Shown in pieces: positions 6,368 through 16,623 of a stretch of 19,994 bases of DNA. The DNA lies in NCBI GenBank assembly GCA_964654995.1, contig CAZZKF010000046.1:1-19994 (forward strand), in the 5' to 3' direction. Source of the stretch: CAZZKF01 sp964654995. Its GTDB lineage: Bacteria; Pseudomonadota; Alphaproteobacteria; CAZZKF01. The translations under genes and the position numbers were made by a program. Each line of letters begins with the position of its first letter. Position 1 is the first letter of the stretch. The notes below the pieces were generated by a model that saw only the letters and a program-made list of their open reading frames with translations, did no database searches and was not told where the DNA came from.

Positions 6368-7113
6368 TGAAGGCGGTTCTGCGCGGTACTGGCAGCATCT
6401 TCCGGCGCGAGTTCGCTGCCTATTTCGCCACCCCGCTGGCCTATGTCTTCATCGTCATCTTTCTCTTCCTCACCGGCATTTTCACCTTTTACCTGGGCCG
6501 CTTTTTCGAGCGCGGCCAGGCGGATCTGCAGGCCTTTTTCATCTTTCACCCGTGGTTGTATCTGTTTCTGGTGCCGGCGATTTCCATGCGCCTGTGGGCC
6601 GAGGAGCGCCATTCCGGCACCATCGAGACGCTGCTCACGCTCCCCATTCCGCTGTCCGCCGCGGTGCTCGGCAAGTTCCTCGCCGCCTGGGCGTTTACCG
6701 GGGTCGCCCTGGCGCTGACTTTTCCGGTGTGGATCACGGTCAATGTGCTGGGCGATCCGGACAACGGCGTCATCGTCGCCGGTTATCTCGGCAGCCTGTT
6801 CATGGCCGGTGCCTTCCTGGCGATTGGCGCCTGCATGTCGGCGATCACCCGCAGCCAGGTCGTGGCCTTCGTGCTCGCCGTTGTCGTCAGCTTCCTGTTC
6901 ACGGTCTCAGGCCTGCCGATGGTCCTCGACTTCTTCGCCGCCTGGACGCCGCAGGCGCTCCTCGACCTGATCGCCTCGTTCAGCTTTCTCACCCATTTCA
7001 ACAGCATCGTCGACGGCGTGATCGATCTGCGCGACCTGATCTATTTCGGCTCGCTGATCGCCGTCTGGCTCTATGCCAACGCCGTCGTCGTCGATCTCAA
7101 GAAGGCGGGCTAG
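6364..7113 (+). CDS. ABC-2 type permease, GldF-like
   Basis: A 249-residue integral membrane protein with about six hydrophobic segments (roughly 24-44, 58-76, 102-127, 138-160, 167-185 and 226-243). The segment RLWAEERHSGTIETLLTLPI (76-95) is the hallmark of GldF-type ABC-2 permeases. It should pair with the ATPase just upstream to form the transport channel. It overlaps the ATPase gene by 4 bp (ATGA) and ends 10 bp before the GldG-like start, so the genes are one transcription unit. The substrate is not known from sequence. Confidence 0.9.
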   Translation: MMKAVLRGTGSIFRREFAAYFATPLAYVFIVIFLFLTGIFTFYLGRFFERGQADLQAFFIFHPWLYLFLVPAISMRLWAEERHSGTIETLLTLPIPLSAAVLGKFLAAWAFTGVALALTFPVWITVNVLGDPDNGVIVAGYLGSLFMAGAFLAIGACMSAITRSQVVAFVLAVVVSFLFTVSGLPMVLDFFAAWTPQALLDLIASFSFLTHFNSIVDGVIDLRDLIYFGSLIAVWLYANAVVVDLKKAG

Positions 7114-7123
7114 AGGGATGAGC

Positions 7124-9076
7124 ATGCGCAACAGGCTGATCGGAACCGGCGCCCTGATTGCCGCCGCGGTGCTGTTCCTGGCGGTCAACATCATCTCGGA
7201 GTCGCTGTTCCGCTCGGCCCGCATCGACCTGACTGCGGACGGCCTCTATACCTTGAGCGAAGGCACCCGCAAGGTGCTGGGCAACCTCGAAGAGCCGGTC
7301 ACCTTGCGGTTTTTCTTCTCCGACAAGGCGGCCACCGCGTACCCCGGCGTCAAGAGCTATGGCGGCCGCGTGCGCGATCTGCTCGAGGAATATGTCGGCC
7401 TTGCGGGCGGCAAGCTGCGGCTCGAGGTGATCGATCCGGAGCCCTTTACCGAGGCCGAGGATCAGGCGGTCGCCTTCGGCCTCAAGGCGGCGACCACAAG
7501 TGACGGCGACTCGCTCTATTTCGGGCTGGTCGGCACCAATACGCTCGATGACCAGCAGGTCATCCCGTTTTTTGCCCGCGAGCGCGAACGCTTCCTCGAA
7601 TACGACCTCACCCGCCTGATCTACGGGCTCAGCCATCCCGACAAGACGGTGATCGGGCTGCTCACCTCGCTGCCTCTGCAGTACGGGGCGGGCGGTATTC
7701 AGGGCATGCTGCGCGGCCGCTCGCGGCCCAACGTGATTTACGACCGGCTGCGCCAGCTTTTCGAGGTCCGCACCCTCGGCCCGCGTCTCGACAAGATCGA
7801 CGACGACATCGATCTGCTGCTGATCGTCGACCCGGAGGAGCTCGACGACCAGGGCCTCTATGCCATCGACCAGTTCGTGCTTCGCGGCGGGCGGGCCATG
7901 ATCTTCGTCGATCCGCACTCCGAAATGGCCGCCGCGCCGCCGCCGGCGCCCGGCATGCCGCCGGCCGGCGGGGCGCTGTCCTCCGACCTGCCGAAGCTGT
8001 TCCGGGCCTGGGGCTTCGAGTTGGAGGCCGGCAAGGTGGTGGCCGACCGCCGCTTTGCGCAAAAGGTGACGATGAGCAACGACGACTGGCGCCGGGTCAA
8101 GGACTACGTCATCTGGCTGTCGGTGCCCAAGGAGGGGCTCAGCGGCGACGACGTGGTGACCGGCGACCTCAGCCTGGTGAATTTCGGCACCGCCGGCCAT
8201 CTCGCCACGCTGGAGGGCGCCACGACGACGTTTGAGCCGCTGATCACCTCGAGCAAAGACGCCATGCTGCTGGACGAAAAGGACATCAGCGCAGTCCCCG
8301 ACCCCGACGCCCTGCTGCGCGATTTCAAGCCGACGGGCGAGCGCTACGTGATCGCCGCGCGGATTTCCGGCGAGGTCGAAAGCGCCTTCCCGGATGGCCC
8401 GCCCAAACCGGCCGATGACGACAACGCGGCGGCGGATGACAGCGCCGACAAGGGCGACGCGGCAAAGGATGCGGACGCGGCAGACAAGCCGGCGGAACCG
8501 GTGCATCTGGCCCGCTCCAAGGGGCCGATTCACGTCATCGTGGTGGCGGATTCGGACCTGCTGGACGACCGCTTCTGGGCCCAGGTCCAGGATTTCCTCG
8601 GCCAGCGGCTGGTGGTCCCGATCGCCGACAACGCCAGCTTCGTGATCAACGGCGTCGATCAGCTGGCCGGGTCCAGCGATCTGATCGGCCTGCGCAGCCG
8701 CGGCGTCTCGGCCCGCCCGTTCACGGTGATCGAGGACATCCGGCGCGAGGCGGAAGCGAAATTCCTGGCCGAGGAAAAACGCCTGCAGGACAAATTGAGT
8801 GCCGCCGAGGACCGGATTGCGGCGCTGCAAAGCAAGGAATCGGGCGAGGGCGCGCTGCTGATCACGCCCGAGCAGCAGGCGGAGATTGATGCCTTCCGGC
8901 GCGAGGTGCTGGAAACCCGGCGCCAGTTGCGCGAGGTCCAGCGCAATCTGCGCAAGGATATCGACCGCCTCGAGGCCTGGGTCCGCTTCATCAACATCGG
9001 GCTTGTCCCGCTGCTTATCATGATCGGCACGGCCGGCCTTGCCCTGTGGCGCCGGCGCAAGATGCGCCGCGCGTAA
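7124..9076 (+). CDS. GldG-like auxiliary protein of an ABC transporter
   Basis: A 650-residue membrane-anchored protein. Residues about 5-25 form an N-terminal membrane anchor; a large extracytoplasmic domain of the ABC-transporter auxiliary (GldG) type follows, with LTADGLYTLSEGTRKVL near the start. Around 420-460 lies an Asp/Ala-rich low-complexity insert. Residues about 539-621 are strongly coiled-coil (heptad-like Leu/Ile and many charged residues), then a C-terminal membrane helix (622-642) and a basic tail RRRKMRRA. I chose ATG 7124 because GAGGG (7113-7117) is six bases before it; the ATG at 7118 touches that site, and frames further upstream overlap the permease gene. It likely forms a membrane complex with the permease and the DUF4340 protein. 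Confidence 0.87.
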   Translation: MRNRLIGTGALIAAAVLFLAVNIISESLFRSARIDLTADGLYTLSEGTRKVLGNLEEPVTLRFFFSDKAATAYPGVKSYGGRVRDLLEEYVGLAGGKLRLEVIDPEPFTEAEDQAVAFGLKAATTSDGDSLYFGLVGTNTLDDQQVIPFFARERERFLEYDLTRLIYGLSHPDKTVIGLLTSLPLQYGAGGIQGMLRGRSRPNVIYDRLRQLFEVRTLGPRLDKIDDDIDLLLIVDPEELDDQGLYAIDQFVLRGGRAMIFVDPHSEMAAAPPPAPGMPPAGGALSSDLPKLFRAWGFELEAGKVVADRRFAQKVTMSNDDWRRVKDYVIWLSVPKEGLSGDDVVTGDLSLVNFGTAGHLATLEGATTTFEPLITSSKDAMLLDEKDISAVPDPDALLRDFKPTGERYVIAARISGEVESAFPDGPPKPADDDNAAADDSADKGDAAKDADAADKPAEPVHLARSKGPIHVIVVADSDLLDDRFWAQVQDFLGQRLVVPIADNASFVINGVDQLAGSSDLIGLRSRGVSARPFTVIEDIRREAEAKFLAEEKRLQDKLSAAEDRIAALQSKESGEGALLITPEQQAEIDAFRREVLETRRQLREVQRNLRKDIDRLEAWVRFINIGLVPLLIMIGTAGLALWRRRKMRRA

Positions 9077-9103
9077 GGCCAGCCCAGGACCGGGGGTAGG
9101 CAC

Positions 9104-10207
9104 ATGACGACCAGACAGGTGATCGGTCTCGGGATTGTCGCCGCGCTTGCCGTTGCGCTGGCGGTGGCGGCGGTGCTGGTGCGCGACCAGGACACCGGCG
9201 AGGCGGTCTCGAGTGCGCTTCTGGTTCCCGGCTTTGCGGACCGGGTGAACGACGTGGCCGAGATCGAAATCGCCACCGCCACCGTCTTTCATCTGAAACG
9301 AAATGAGGACGGGCGCTGGGTGTTGCCGGAAAAGGCCGGCTATCCGGTGGTCCTCGAAGACGTGAAGAAGCTGATCCTCGGCCTGGCCGAGGCCCGCAAG
9401 ATCGAGCCCAAGACCGCGCGTCCCGACTATTACGGCCGCATCGGGCTCGCCGATCCCGGGAGCGAAGGCGGCGGCACCCGCCTGACCTTCAAGGACGAAA
9501 AGGGCAAGGTTCTGGCCAGCCTCATCGTCGGCAAGCGCAAGAGCCTGAGCGGACGGCTCGAGGCCTGGACCTATGTGCGCCTGCCCGATGATCCGCAGAC
9601 CTGGCTGGCTGACGGGCTGCCGCGAATCGAGACCGAGCCGGTGCGCTGGCTGGTCGCGGACGTGGTCGAGGTCAAGCGCGACCGCATCGCCCGCGCCCGT
9701 GCCCGCCATGCCGATGGCACCATCCTCGAAGTGGCCCGTGATGCGCCGGATGAGGCCGATTTCACGGTCGTCAACCTGCCAAAGGGGGCCAAGCTGCGCA
9801 TGCCGTCGATCGCCAACGGTTTCGGCGGTGCGCTCGGATATATCAGTTTCGATGATGTGCGCCCGGCCAGGGAGATCGATTTCTCGGGCGCCACCGAGAC
9901 CGAGTATACGACCTTCGACGGATTGATCGTCACCGTGCGCACCGCCAAGGTCGGCGATGCCTACTGGTCGACCTTTGCCGCCCGCTATGAGCCGGAGGCG
10001 ATCGCCAGGGGCAAGGAGGGTAAAAACCTGGTGATTCCCGATGCCCCCGAAGATGGTGCCAAGGAGGCCGAGGAAATCAACGCCCGGGTGCAGGGCTGGG
10101 CCTACCGCCTGCCCCAGTACAAGGCCGAGGATTTCACCAAGCGCCTCGACGATCTGATCGAGCCCCCGGAAGACAAAACCGGCAAGGCCAAGGCGGACGG
10201 CGGCTGA
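9104..10207 (+). CDS. DUF4340 domain membrane-anchored protein
   Basis: A 367-residue protein with one N-terminal membrane helix (about 5-27) and a soluble, probably periplasmic domain. The DUF4340 signature is visible: GRWVLPEKAGYPVVLEDVKKLILGLAEARKIEP (split across 70-102) and then PDYYGRIGLADP. In many Proteobacteria a DUF4340 gene directly follows a GldG-like gene, as here (27 bp gap; GGGGGTAGG before the ATG), so it is best seen as the fourth component of the same ABC system. Its biochemical role is unknown. Confidence 0.85.
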   Translation: MTTRQVIGLGIVAALAVALAVAAVLVRDQDTGEAVSSALLVPGFADRVNDVAEIEIATATVFHLKRNEDGRWVLPEKAGYPVVLEDVKKLILGLAEARKIEPKTARPDYYGRIGLADPGSEGGGTRLTFKDEKGKVLASLIVGKRKSLSGRLEAWTYVRLPDDPQTWLADGLPRIETEPVRWLVADVVEVKRDRIARARARHADGTILEVARDAPDEADFTVVNLPKGAKLRMPSIANGFGGALGYISFDDVRPAREIDFSGATETEYTTFDGLIVTVRTAKVGDAYWSTFAARYEPEAIARGKEGKNLVIPDAPEDGAKEAEEINARVQGWAYRLPQYKAEDFTKRLDDLIEPPEDKTGKAKADGG

Positions 10208-10214
10208 GCCTGCC

Positions 10215-10243
10215 CTTGAACGGGTCTCGTCCCGTGCTCATAT
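10215..10243 (+). promoter_or_regulatory. Sigma-32 (RpoH)-like heat-shock promoter of htpG
   Basis: CTTGAA (10215-10220) is a perfect -35 for RpoH, followed after 15 nt by GCTCATAT (10236-10243), which fits the CCCCATnT -10 at four of six core positions. An inverted repeat ACGGG-N6-CCCGT (10220-10235) fills the spacer. Start would be near 10250, about 42 nt before the htpG ATG. htpG is a classic heat-shock gene, which supports the reading. Confidence 0.5.
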
Positions 10244-10291
10244 CCAGCCTGGTCCGGTGCCGGCGGGCATCCAAACGCATGGACATGGGAA

Positions 10292-12202
10292 ATGGCGACC
10301 ACAACCAAGAGCAAGAGCACATCGTCCCCCGAAAAATTCACCTTCCAGGCCGAGGTCAGCAAATTGCTGTACCTGATGGTGCATTCGGTCTACAGCGAAC
10401 GCGAGGTGTTCCTGCGCGAGCTGATCTCGAATGCGTCCGATGCCTGCGACCGCCTGCGCTATCAGGCGCTGACCGAACCCGATCTGCTCGGCAACGAACC
10501 GGACTTCCGTATCGATGTGACGGTGGATGCCAAGGCCCGCACCATTGCGGTCGCGGACAACGGCATCGGCATGGACCGCCAGGAGCTGATCGACCATTTG
10601 GGCACCATCGCGCGTTCGGGAACCGAGGCGTTTGTCTCGCAACTGACCGGCGATGCCGCCAGGGACCTGTCGCTGATCGGCCAGTTCGGGCTCGGCTTCT
10701 ATTCCGCCTTCATGGTCGCCGACCGGGTCGACGCGATCGCCCGCAAGGCCGGCGACGAGACGGCCTGGAAGTGGTCATCCGACGGGTCCGGCGATTTCAC
10801 CATCGAGCCGGCCGAGCGCGACCGGCGCGGCACCACGGTGATCCTGCATCTGCGCGAAGACGCCGAGGAATTTCTGTCGGCTGAGCGCCTGCGCCGGATC
10901 GTCAAGACGTATTCCCAGCACATCGCCTTTCCGATCTCGGTCGGCGAGGTCAAGGGGGATGAAATCGAGGCCGAGGAAATCGGCCGCGGCGCCGCGCTCT
11001 GGGCGCGCCCGCCCAAAGAGATCACGCCCGAGCAGTACAAGGAATTCTATCACCTGGTCTCGCACAGCTTCGATGATCCCTGGCACCGCCTGCATTACCG
11101 CGCCGAAGGGGTGCTGGAATACACGGTGCTGCTGTACATCCCGTCAACCAAGCCGTTCGATCTGTTCGATCCGGCGCGCCGGCCGCGGGTCCGGCTCTAT
11201 GTCAAGCGGGTGTTCATCACCGATGATTGCGACGACCTGCTGCCCGGCTATCTGCGGTTCGTGCGCGGCATCATCGATTCCGAGGACCTGCCGCTCAATA
11301 TCAGCCGCGAGGTCCTGCAGAACAACGCGGTGGTGGCGAAAATCCGCAAGGCGGTGACCAACCGGCTGCTTGCCGAGCTCGAGAAGCGGGCGGCGGAAGA
11401 TGCCGAAGGCTACGCCAAATTCTGGGAAAATTTCGGCGCAGTCCTCAAGGAGGGCCTCTATGAGGACGCCGAACGCCGCGAGCGGATCCTGAAGCTCGCC
11501 CGCTTCGCCAGCACCCATGGCGATGGGCTGACCTCGCTGGCCGACTATGTCGCGCGCATGAAGGAAGGCCAGGACGCCATCTACTATATCACCGGCGATG
11601 ATGCCCAAGCTGTGGCCCGCAGCCCGCAGCTCGAAGGCTTTGCCGCCAAGGGCGTCGAGGTGCTGCTGCTCAGCGATCCGATCGACGATTTCTGGCTCTC
11701 GGTGGTCGACGGCTTCGAGGGCACGCCGTTCCGCTCGGTCACCCGCGGCGGCGCCGACCTCTCGAAGATCAAGGGCGCGGCGGCGTCCGAAACGGCGGAC
11801 GACGAGAACCAGCCGTCGCGGGCCGCGCTCGGCACGCTGATCGCGGCGCTCAAGCAGAACCTCGGGGATGCGGTCAAGGACGTGCGCACCACCGAGCGCC
11901 TGACCGACAGCCCGGTCTGTCTGGTTGCCGACGAGGCGGACATGGATCTGCACCTGCAGCGCATGCTGAAAATGCACCAGAAGCTCGACCGCCTCACCCC
12001 GCGGATCCTCGAGATCAATCCCCGTCATGCGCTGATTCGCCGGCTGGCGGAGATCGCCGGCCAGGAGGGCGCCGCCGATCGTCTGGCGGAGGTGTCGAAA
12101 CTGCTGCTCGATCAGGCGCTGATTCTGGATGGCGAGATGCCTGCCGATCCGGCCGCCTTTTCGCGCCGGCTGACGGATGTGGTGCTCGACGGCCTCGGGT
12201 AG
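10292..12202 (+). CDS. htpG: Molecular chaperone HtpG (bacterial Hsp90)
   Basis: A 636-residue protein, the usual length for HtpG. The N-terminal GHKL ATPase domain has VFLRELISNASDACDRLRYQ (39-58) with catalytic E43 and Mg2+-binding N47, the DNGIGM motif (89-94) and the ATP-lid GQFGLGFYSAFMVAD (130-144). The middle domain includes SREVLQNN with the catalytic-loop Arg, and the C-terminal dimerisation domain ends without the eukaryotic MEEVD tail, as expected. It refolds or remodels client proteins in the cytoplasm using ATP. The start is supported by homology; the ribosome-binding site is weak (GGA 8 nt before the ATG). Its stop is only 2 bp from that of the convergent DUF1223 gene, so the two transcripts must overlap. 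Confidence 0.97.
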   Translation: MATTTKSKSTSSPEKFTFQAEVSKLLYLMVHSVYSEREVFLRELISNASDACDRLRYQALTEPDLLGNEPDFRIDVTVDAKARTIAVADNGIGMDRQELIDHLGTIARSGTEAFVSQLTGDAARDLSLIGQFGLGFYSAFMVADRVDAIARKAGDETAWKWSSDGSGDFTIEPAERDRRGTTVILHLREDAEEFLSAERLRRIVKTYSQHIAFPISVGEVKGDEIEAEEIGRGAALWARPPKEITPEQYKEFYHLVSHSFDDPWHRLHYRAEGVLEYTVLLYIPSTKPFDLFDPARRPRVRLYVKRVFITDDCDDLLPGYLRFVRGIIDSEDLPLNISREVLQNNAVVAKIRKAVTNRLLAELEKRAAEDAEGYAKFWENFGAVLKEGLYEDAERRERILKLARFASTHGDGLTSLADYVARMKEGQDAIYYITGDDAQAVARSPQLEGFAAKGVEVLLLSDPIDDFWLSVVDGFEGTPFRSVTRGGADLSKIKGAAASETADDENQPSRAALGTLIAALKQNLGDAVKDVRTTERLTDSPVCLVADEADMDLHLQRMLKMHQKLDRLTPRILEINPRHALIRRLAEIAGQEGAADRLAEVSKLLLDQALILDGEMPADPAAFSRRLTDVVLDGLG

Positions 12203-12204
12203 GA

Positions 12205-12963
12205 TTACCGGTCGTCGGTCTCGGGCACCAGATCGAGATCGGCGGCGCCGATGATCGGACCGGTGCCATCGGTCTGAACAAGAATGGCGCAGGCCTCGCG
12301 GCCACCCGCCTCGAGTGCCGCCATATCCAGGGTGAACTCCATCGCCTCGCCGGTCCAGGTGCCGATGGCGGTGGCGTCGCGCACGACATTGGGCACCTTC
12401 AGGGTGCGCCCGGCATTCTCGCCGGCGGTCACTTCAACCACCTGGTGGTGGTCGTAGCGCACCAGCCAGACGGTCGCCGGCTGCACCGCGTCGGCCTTGG
12501 GCAGGCGCACCCGGACAAGATTGCCGTCACGAACCAGGGTCACCGGCAGGCGCAGCCGCTTGGCCGGCTCGGCGATGGCGGCCAGGACCTCGGCGCGGTC
12601 CGCTCCTTTCGTGCTGACGGCGCCATTGACGAAAATCTGTGGCGTAAACAGGTAACGCTGCCCCAGATGGTCGTTATAGGCGCGCTGGCGGGCGGCATTT
12701 TCGGGCAGGGCAAGGGTGTCCTTCCAGCCAGTGTAATCCCAGTAATCGACCGGCCAGCTCAGGGCCAGGATATTGTCGCGCTCGGCCAGTTCGTCGAGCA
12801 GCGCCATTGCCGGCGGGCAGGCGGCGCAGCTCTGGCTCATGAACAGCTCGACCACGACCAGGTCGGCAGCCGATTGTTCGGCCGCCGCCGGACCCACGGC
12901 CAGCAGCGCGAGCATGCCCGCAAACACCCCCCGCCGGAATGCAAGAATCACCCGATCCATCAT
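12205..12963 (-). CDS. Secreted DUF1223 thioredoxin-fold protein
   Basis: A 252-residue protein. Residues 1-28 form a signal peptide ending PAAA, so the mature protein is periplasmic. DUF1223 signs: VVELFMSQSCAACPPAMALLDEL (split across 37-59) with a CAAC pair (C46, C49) at the start of the fold, ALSWPVDYWDYTGWKD (67-82) and YLFTPQIFVNG (104-114). The CxxC suggests thiol-disulfide chemistry or metal binding in the periplasm, but the family's function is not established. The start is weakly defined: two adjacent ATGs (12963 and 12960) and no good Shine-Dalgarno sequence. The gene is next to acnA in several alphaproteobacterial genomes, on the same strand as here, with an 83-bp gap. Confidence 0.88.
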   Translation of the reverse strand: MMDRVILAFRRGVFAGMLALLAVGPAAAEQSAADLVVVELFMSQSCAACPPAMALLDELAERDNILALSWPVDYWDYTGWKDTLALPENAARQRAYNDHLGQRYLFTPQIFVNGAVSTKGADRAEVLAAIAEPAKRLRLPVTLVRDGNLVRVRLPKADAVQPATVWLVRYDHHQVVEVTAGENAGRTLKVPNVVRDATAIGTWTGEAMEFTLDMAALEAGGREACAILVQTDGTGPIIGAADLDLVPETDDR

Positions 12964-12984
12964 CGGGACAGTGTAATCAAGTCC

Positions 12985-13012
12985 CTTGTGACAAGCGAAT
13001 CACAAGCAAATC
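12985..13012. promoter_or_regulatory. Inverted repeat and tandem 11-bp repeat upstream of DUF1223
   Basis: CTTGTGA (12985-12991) and TCACAAG (13000-13006) form a perfect 7-bp inverted repeat with an 8-nt spacer. Overlapping it, ACAAGCGAATC (12991-13001) and ACAAGCAAATC (13002-13012) are tandem 11-bp repeats with one mismatch, about one helical turn. The site lies 22-49 bp upstream of the DUF1223 start, where an activator or repressor would act. Confidence 0.35.
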
Positions 13013-13031
13013 ACGCTGTGGTGAAACGCTT

Positions 13032-13046
13032 GGCCGGCGCCCCGGC

Positions 13047-13047
<1 letters not shown>
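13032..13047 (-). terminator. GC hairpin at the 3' end of acnA, possible terminator
   Basis: GGCCGG-CGCC-CCGGCC is a perfect 6-bp all-GC stem with a 4-nt loop that touches the acnA stop codon. On the minus strand it is followed by AAGCGTTT, so only a poor U run; it may stabilise or weakly terminate the acnA message. Confidence 0.35.
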
Positions 13048-15740
<2,693 letters not shown>

Positions 15741-15749
15741 GGGGTGTGT

Positions 15750-15754
15750 CTCCT
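15750..15754 (-). promoter_or_regulatory. Shine-Dalgarno site that fixes the GTG start of acnA
   Basis: AGGAG on the minus strand (15754-15750) is 9 nt before the GTG at 15740, the only well-placed ribosome-binding site for the AcnA N-terminus. Confidence 0.75.
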
Positions 15755-15788
15755 TGCCTGCGAATGGGGAAGCGGGCGAAGCCCGAGG

Positions 15789-15829
15789 CCGGCGGGGACA
15801 AAAAGACCGGGCCGCCCCGGCCCCGCCGG
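15789..15829 (-). promoter_or_regulatory. Structured acnA leader with a terminator-like hairpin
   Basis: On the plus strand CCGGCGGGG (15789-15797) pairs perfectly with CCCCGCCGG (15821-15829), a 9-bp stem. Inside it CCGGG (15807-15811) pairs with CCCGG (15816-15820). Read on the acnA strand, the inner GC hairpin comes first and is followed by TCTTTTTGT, the layout of an intrinsic terminator, and then by the second arm of the outer stem. It lies about 50-90 nt before the acnA GTG, with no other minus-strand gene upstream to terminate. Confidence 0.45.
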
Positions 15830-15844
15830 GCGAGCGTCGCAGGC

Positions 15845-15873
15845 TTTCTGCACCAAATTGCCGCTTTTGCCAA
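15845..15873 (-). promoter_or_regulatory. Weak candidate promoter for acnA
   Basis: On the minus strand TTGGCA (15873-15868, 5/6) and CAGAAA (15850-15845, 3/6) are 17 nt apart. Transcripts would start near 15838, just before the structured leader. Confidence 0.3.
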
Positions 15874-15904
15874 GAGGCATCCGCGGCGCTCTTGACGCAA
15901 ATGG

Positions 15905-15910
15905 TTGACA
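15905..15910 (+). promoter_or_regulatory. Perfect -35 element (TTGACA) upstream of ccmA
   Basis: TTGACA lies 78 nt before the ccmA start, preceded 13 bp earlier by TTGACG (15892-15897). No good -10 box follows at 16-18 nt, so this is half a promoter at best; alphaproteobacterial -10 boxes are often weak. Confidence 0.3.
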
Positions 15911-15987
15911 GAGACGCGCATCCCGGCTTTTGCTGGCGCCATGACGGGCCATGTCCATCAGCAGGCCGGCTTATCGGGGGTTGATCG

Positions 15988-16623
15988 GTGAGCGCCGCAC
16001 TCGAAGGCCGCGACCTTGCCTGCATTCGCGGCGAGCGGCTGGTGTTCGCGCAGGTCTCCTTTGCCATCGCTGCCGGCGATGCCCTGATCCTTACGGGGCC
16101 GAACGGGGCCGGCAAGTCGACGCTGCTGCGCCTCATCGCCGGCTACCTGAAGCCGGCCGACGGGCAGCTGTTGTGGAATGGCCGGGCGGTTGGCTCGGGG
16201 GGCGAGGCCGTTCGCCAGGACCTCCATTACATCGGCCATCTCGACGGCGTGAAAACGGTGCTCACGGTGCGCGAGAATCTCGACCTCTGGGCGCGTTTGC
16301 GCGCAGCGGAAGCGAGCGCGGTCGATTCGGCGCTTGAGCGTTTCGGGCTTTTGCCGCTGGCCGATTTTCCCGCCCGCTTTCTCTCCGCCGGACAGAAACG
16401 GCGCCTCAATCTCGCCCGGCTGCTGGCCAGTCCGGCGCGCCTGTGGCTCCTCGACGAGCCGGCGGTCGGCCTCGATGCCCACAGTTGCGGGGTGCTTGCG
16501 CAGGTGGTCAACGAGCATCGCGCCGGCGGCGGCCTGGTGATCGCCGCCACCCATATGGACCTGGGCTTCGCCGGCACCCATCAGGTACGGCTTAACGGCG
16601 GCGGCGATTGGGGGGTGCCATGA
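15988..16623 (+). CDS. ccmA: Cytochrome c biogenesis haem-exporter ATPase CcmA
   Basis: A 211-residue ABC ATPase, typical CcmA length. Walker A GPNGAGKST (37-45), YIGHLDGVKTVLTVRENL (81-98, a CcmA-specific segment), signature LSAGQKRR (132-139), Walker B LWLLDEP (152-158) and switch H189. CcmA drives the CcmABCD complex that releases haem-loaded CcmE in System I cytochrome c maturation. The start is GTG with a GGGGG ribosome-binding site 8 nt upstream. The gene overlaps ccmB by 4 bp (ATGA). Confidence 0.93.
   Translation: MSAALEGRDLACIRGERLVFAQVSFAIAAGDALILTGPNGAGKSTLLRLIAGYLKPADGQLLWNGRAVGSGGEAVRQDLHYIGHLDGVKTVLTVRENLDLWARLRAAEASAVDSALERFGLLPLADFPARFLSAGQKRRLNLARLLASPARLWLLDEPAVGLDAHSCGVLAQVVNEHRAGGGLVIAATHMDLGFAGTHQVRLNGGGDWGVP

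Noticed and set aside
7097..9709. An 870-codon open frame on the minus strand opposite the GldG-like and DUF4340 genes
   Set aside because: It lies antisense to two well-supported proteins, has composition biased to Asp/Arg/Gly/His/Gln, no ribosome-binding site and no domain. Long antisense frames are expected in GC-rich DNA.
10220..10235. ACGGG-N6-CCCGT as the terminator of the gld-type operon
   Set aside because: The stem is only 5 bp, lacks a T run, and sits inside the spacer of the htpG promoter.
15741..16136. N-terminal extension of the acnA frame
   Set aside because: It would overlap divergent ccmA, is Arg/Ala/Pro-rich, and the GTG with AGGAG at 15740 gives the normal AcnA N-terminus.
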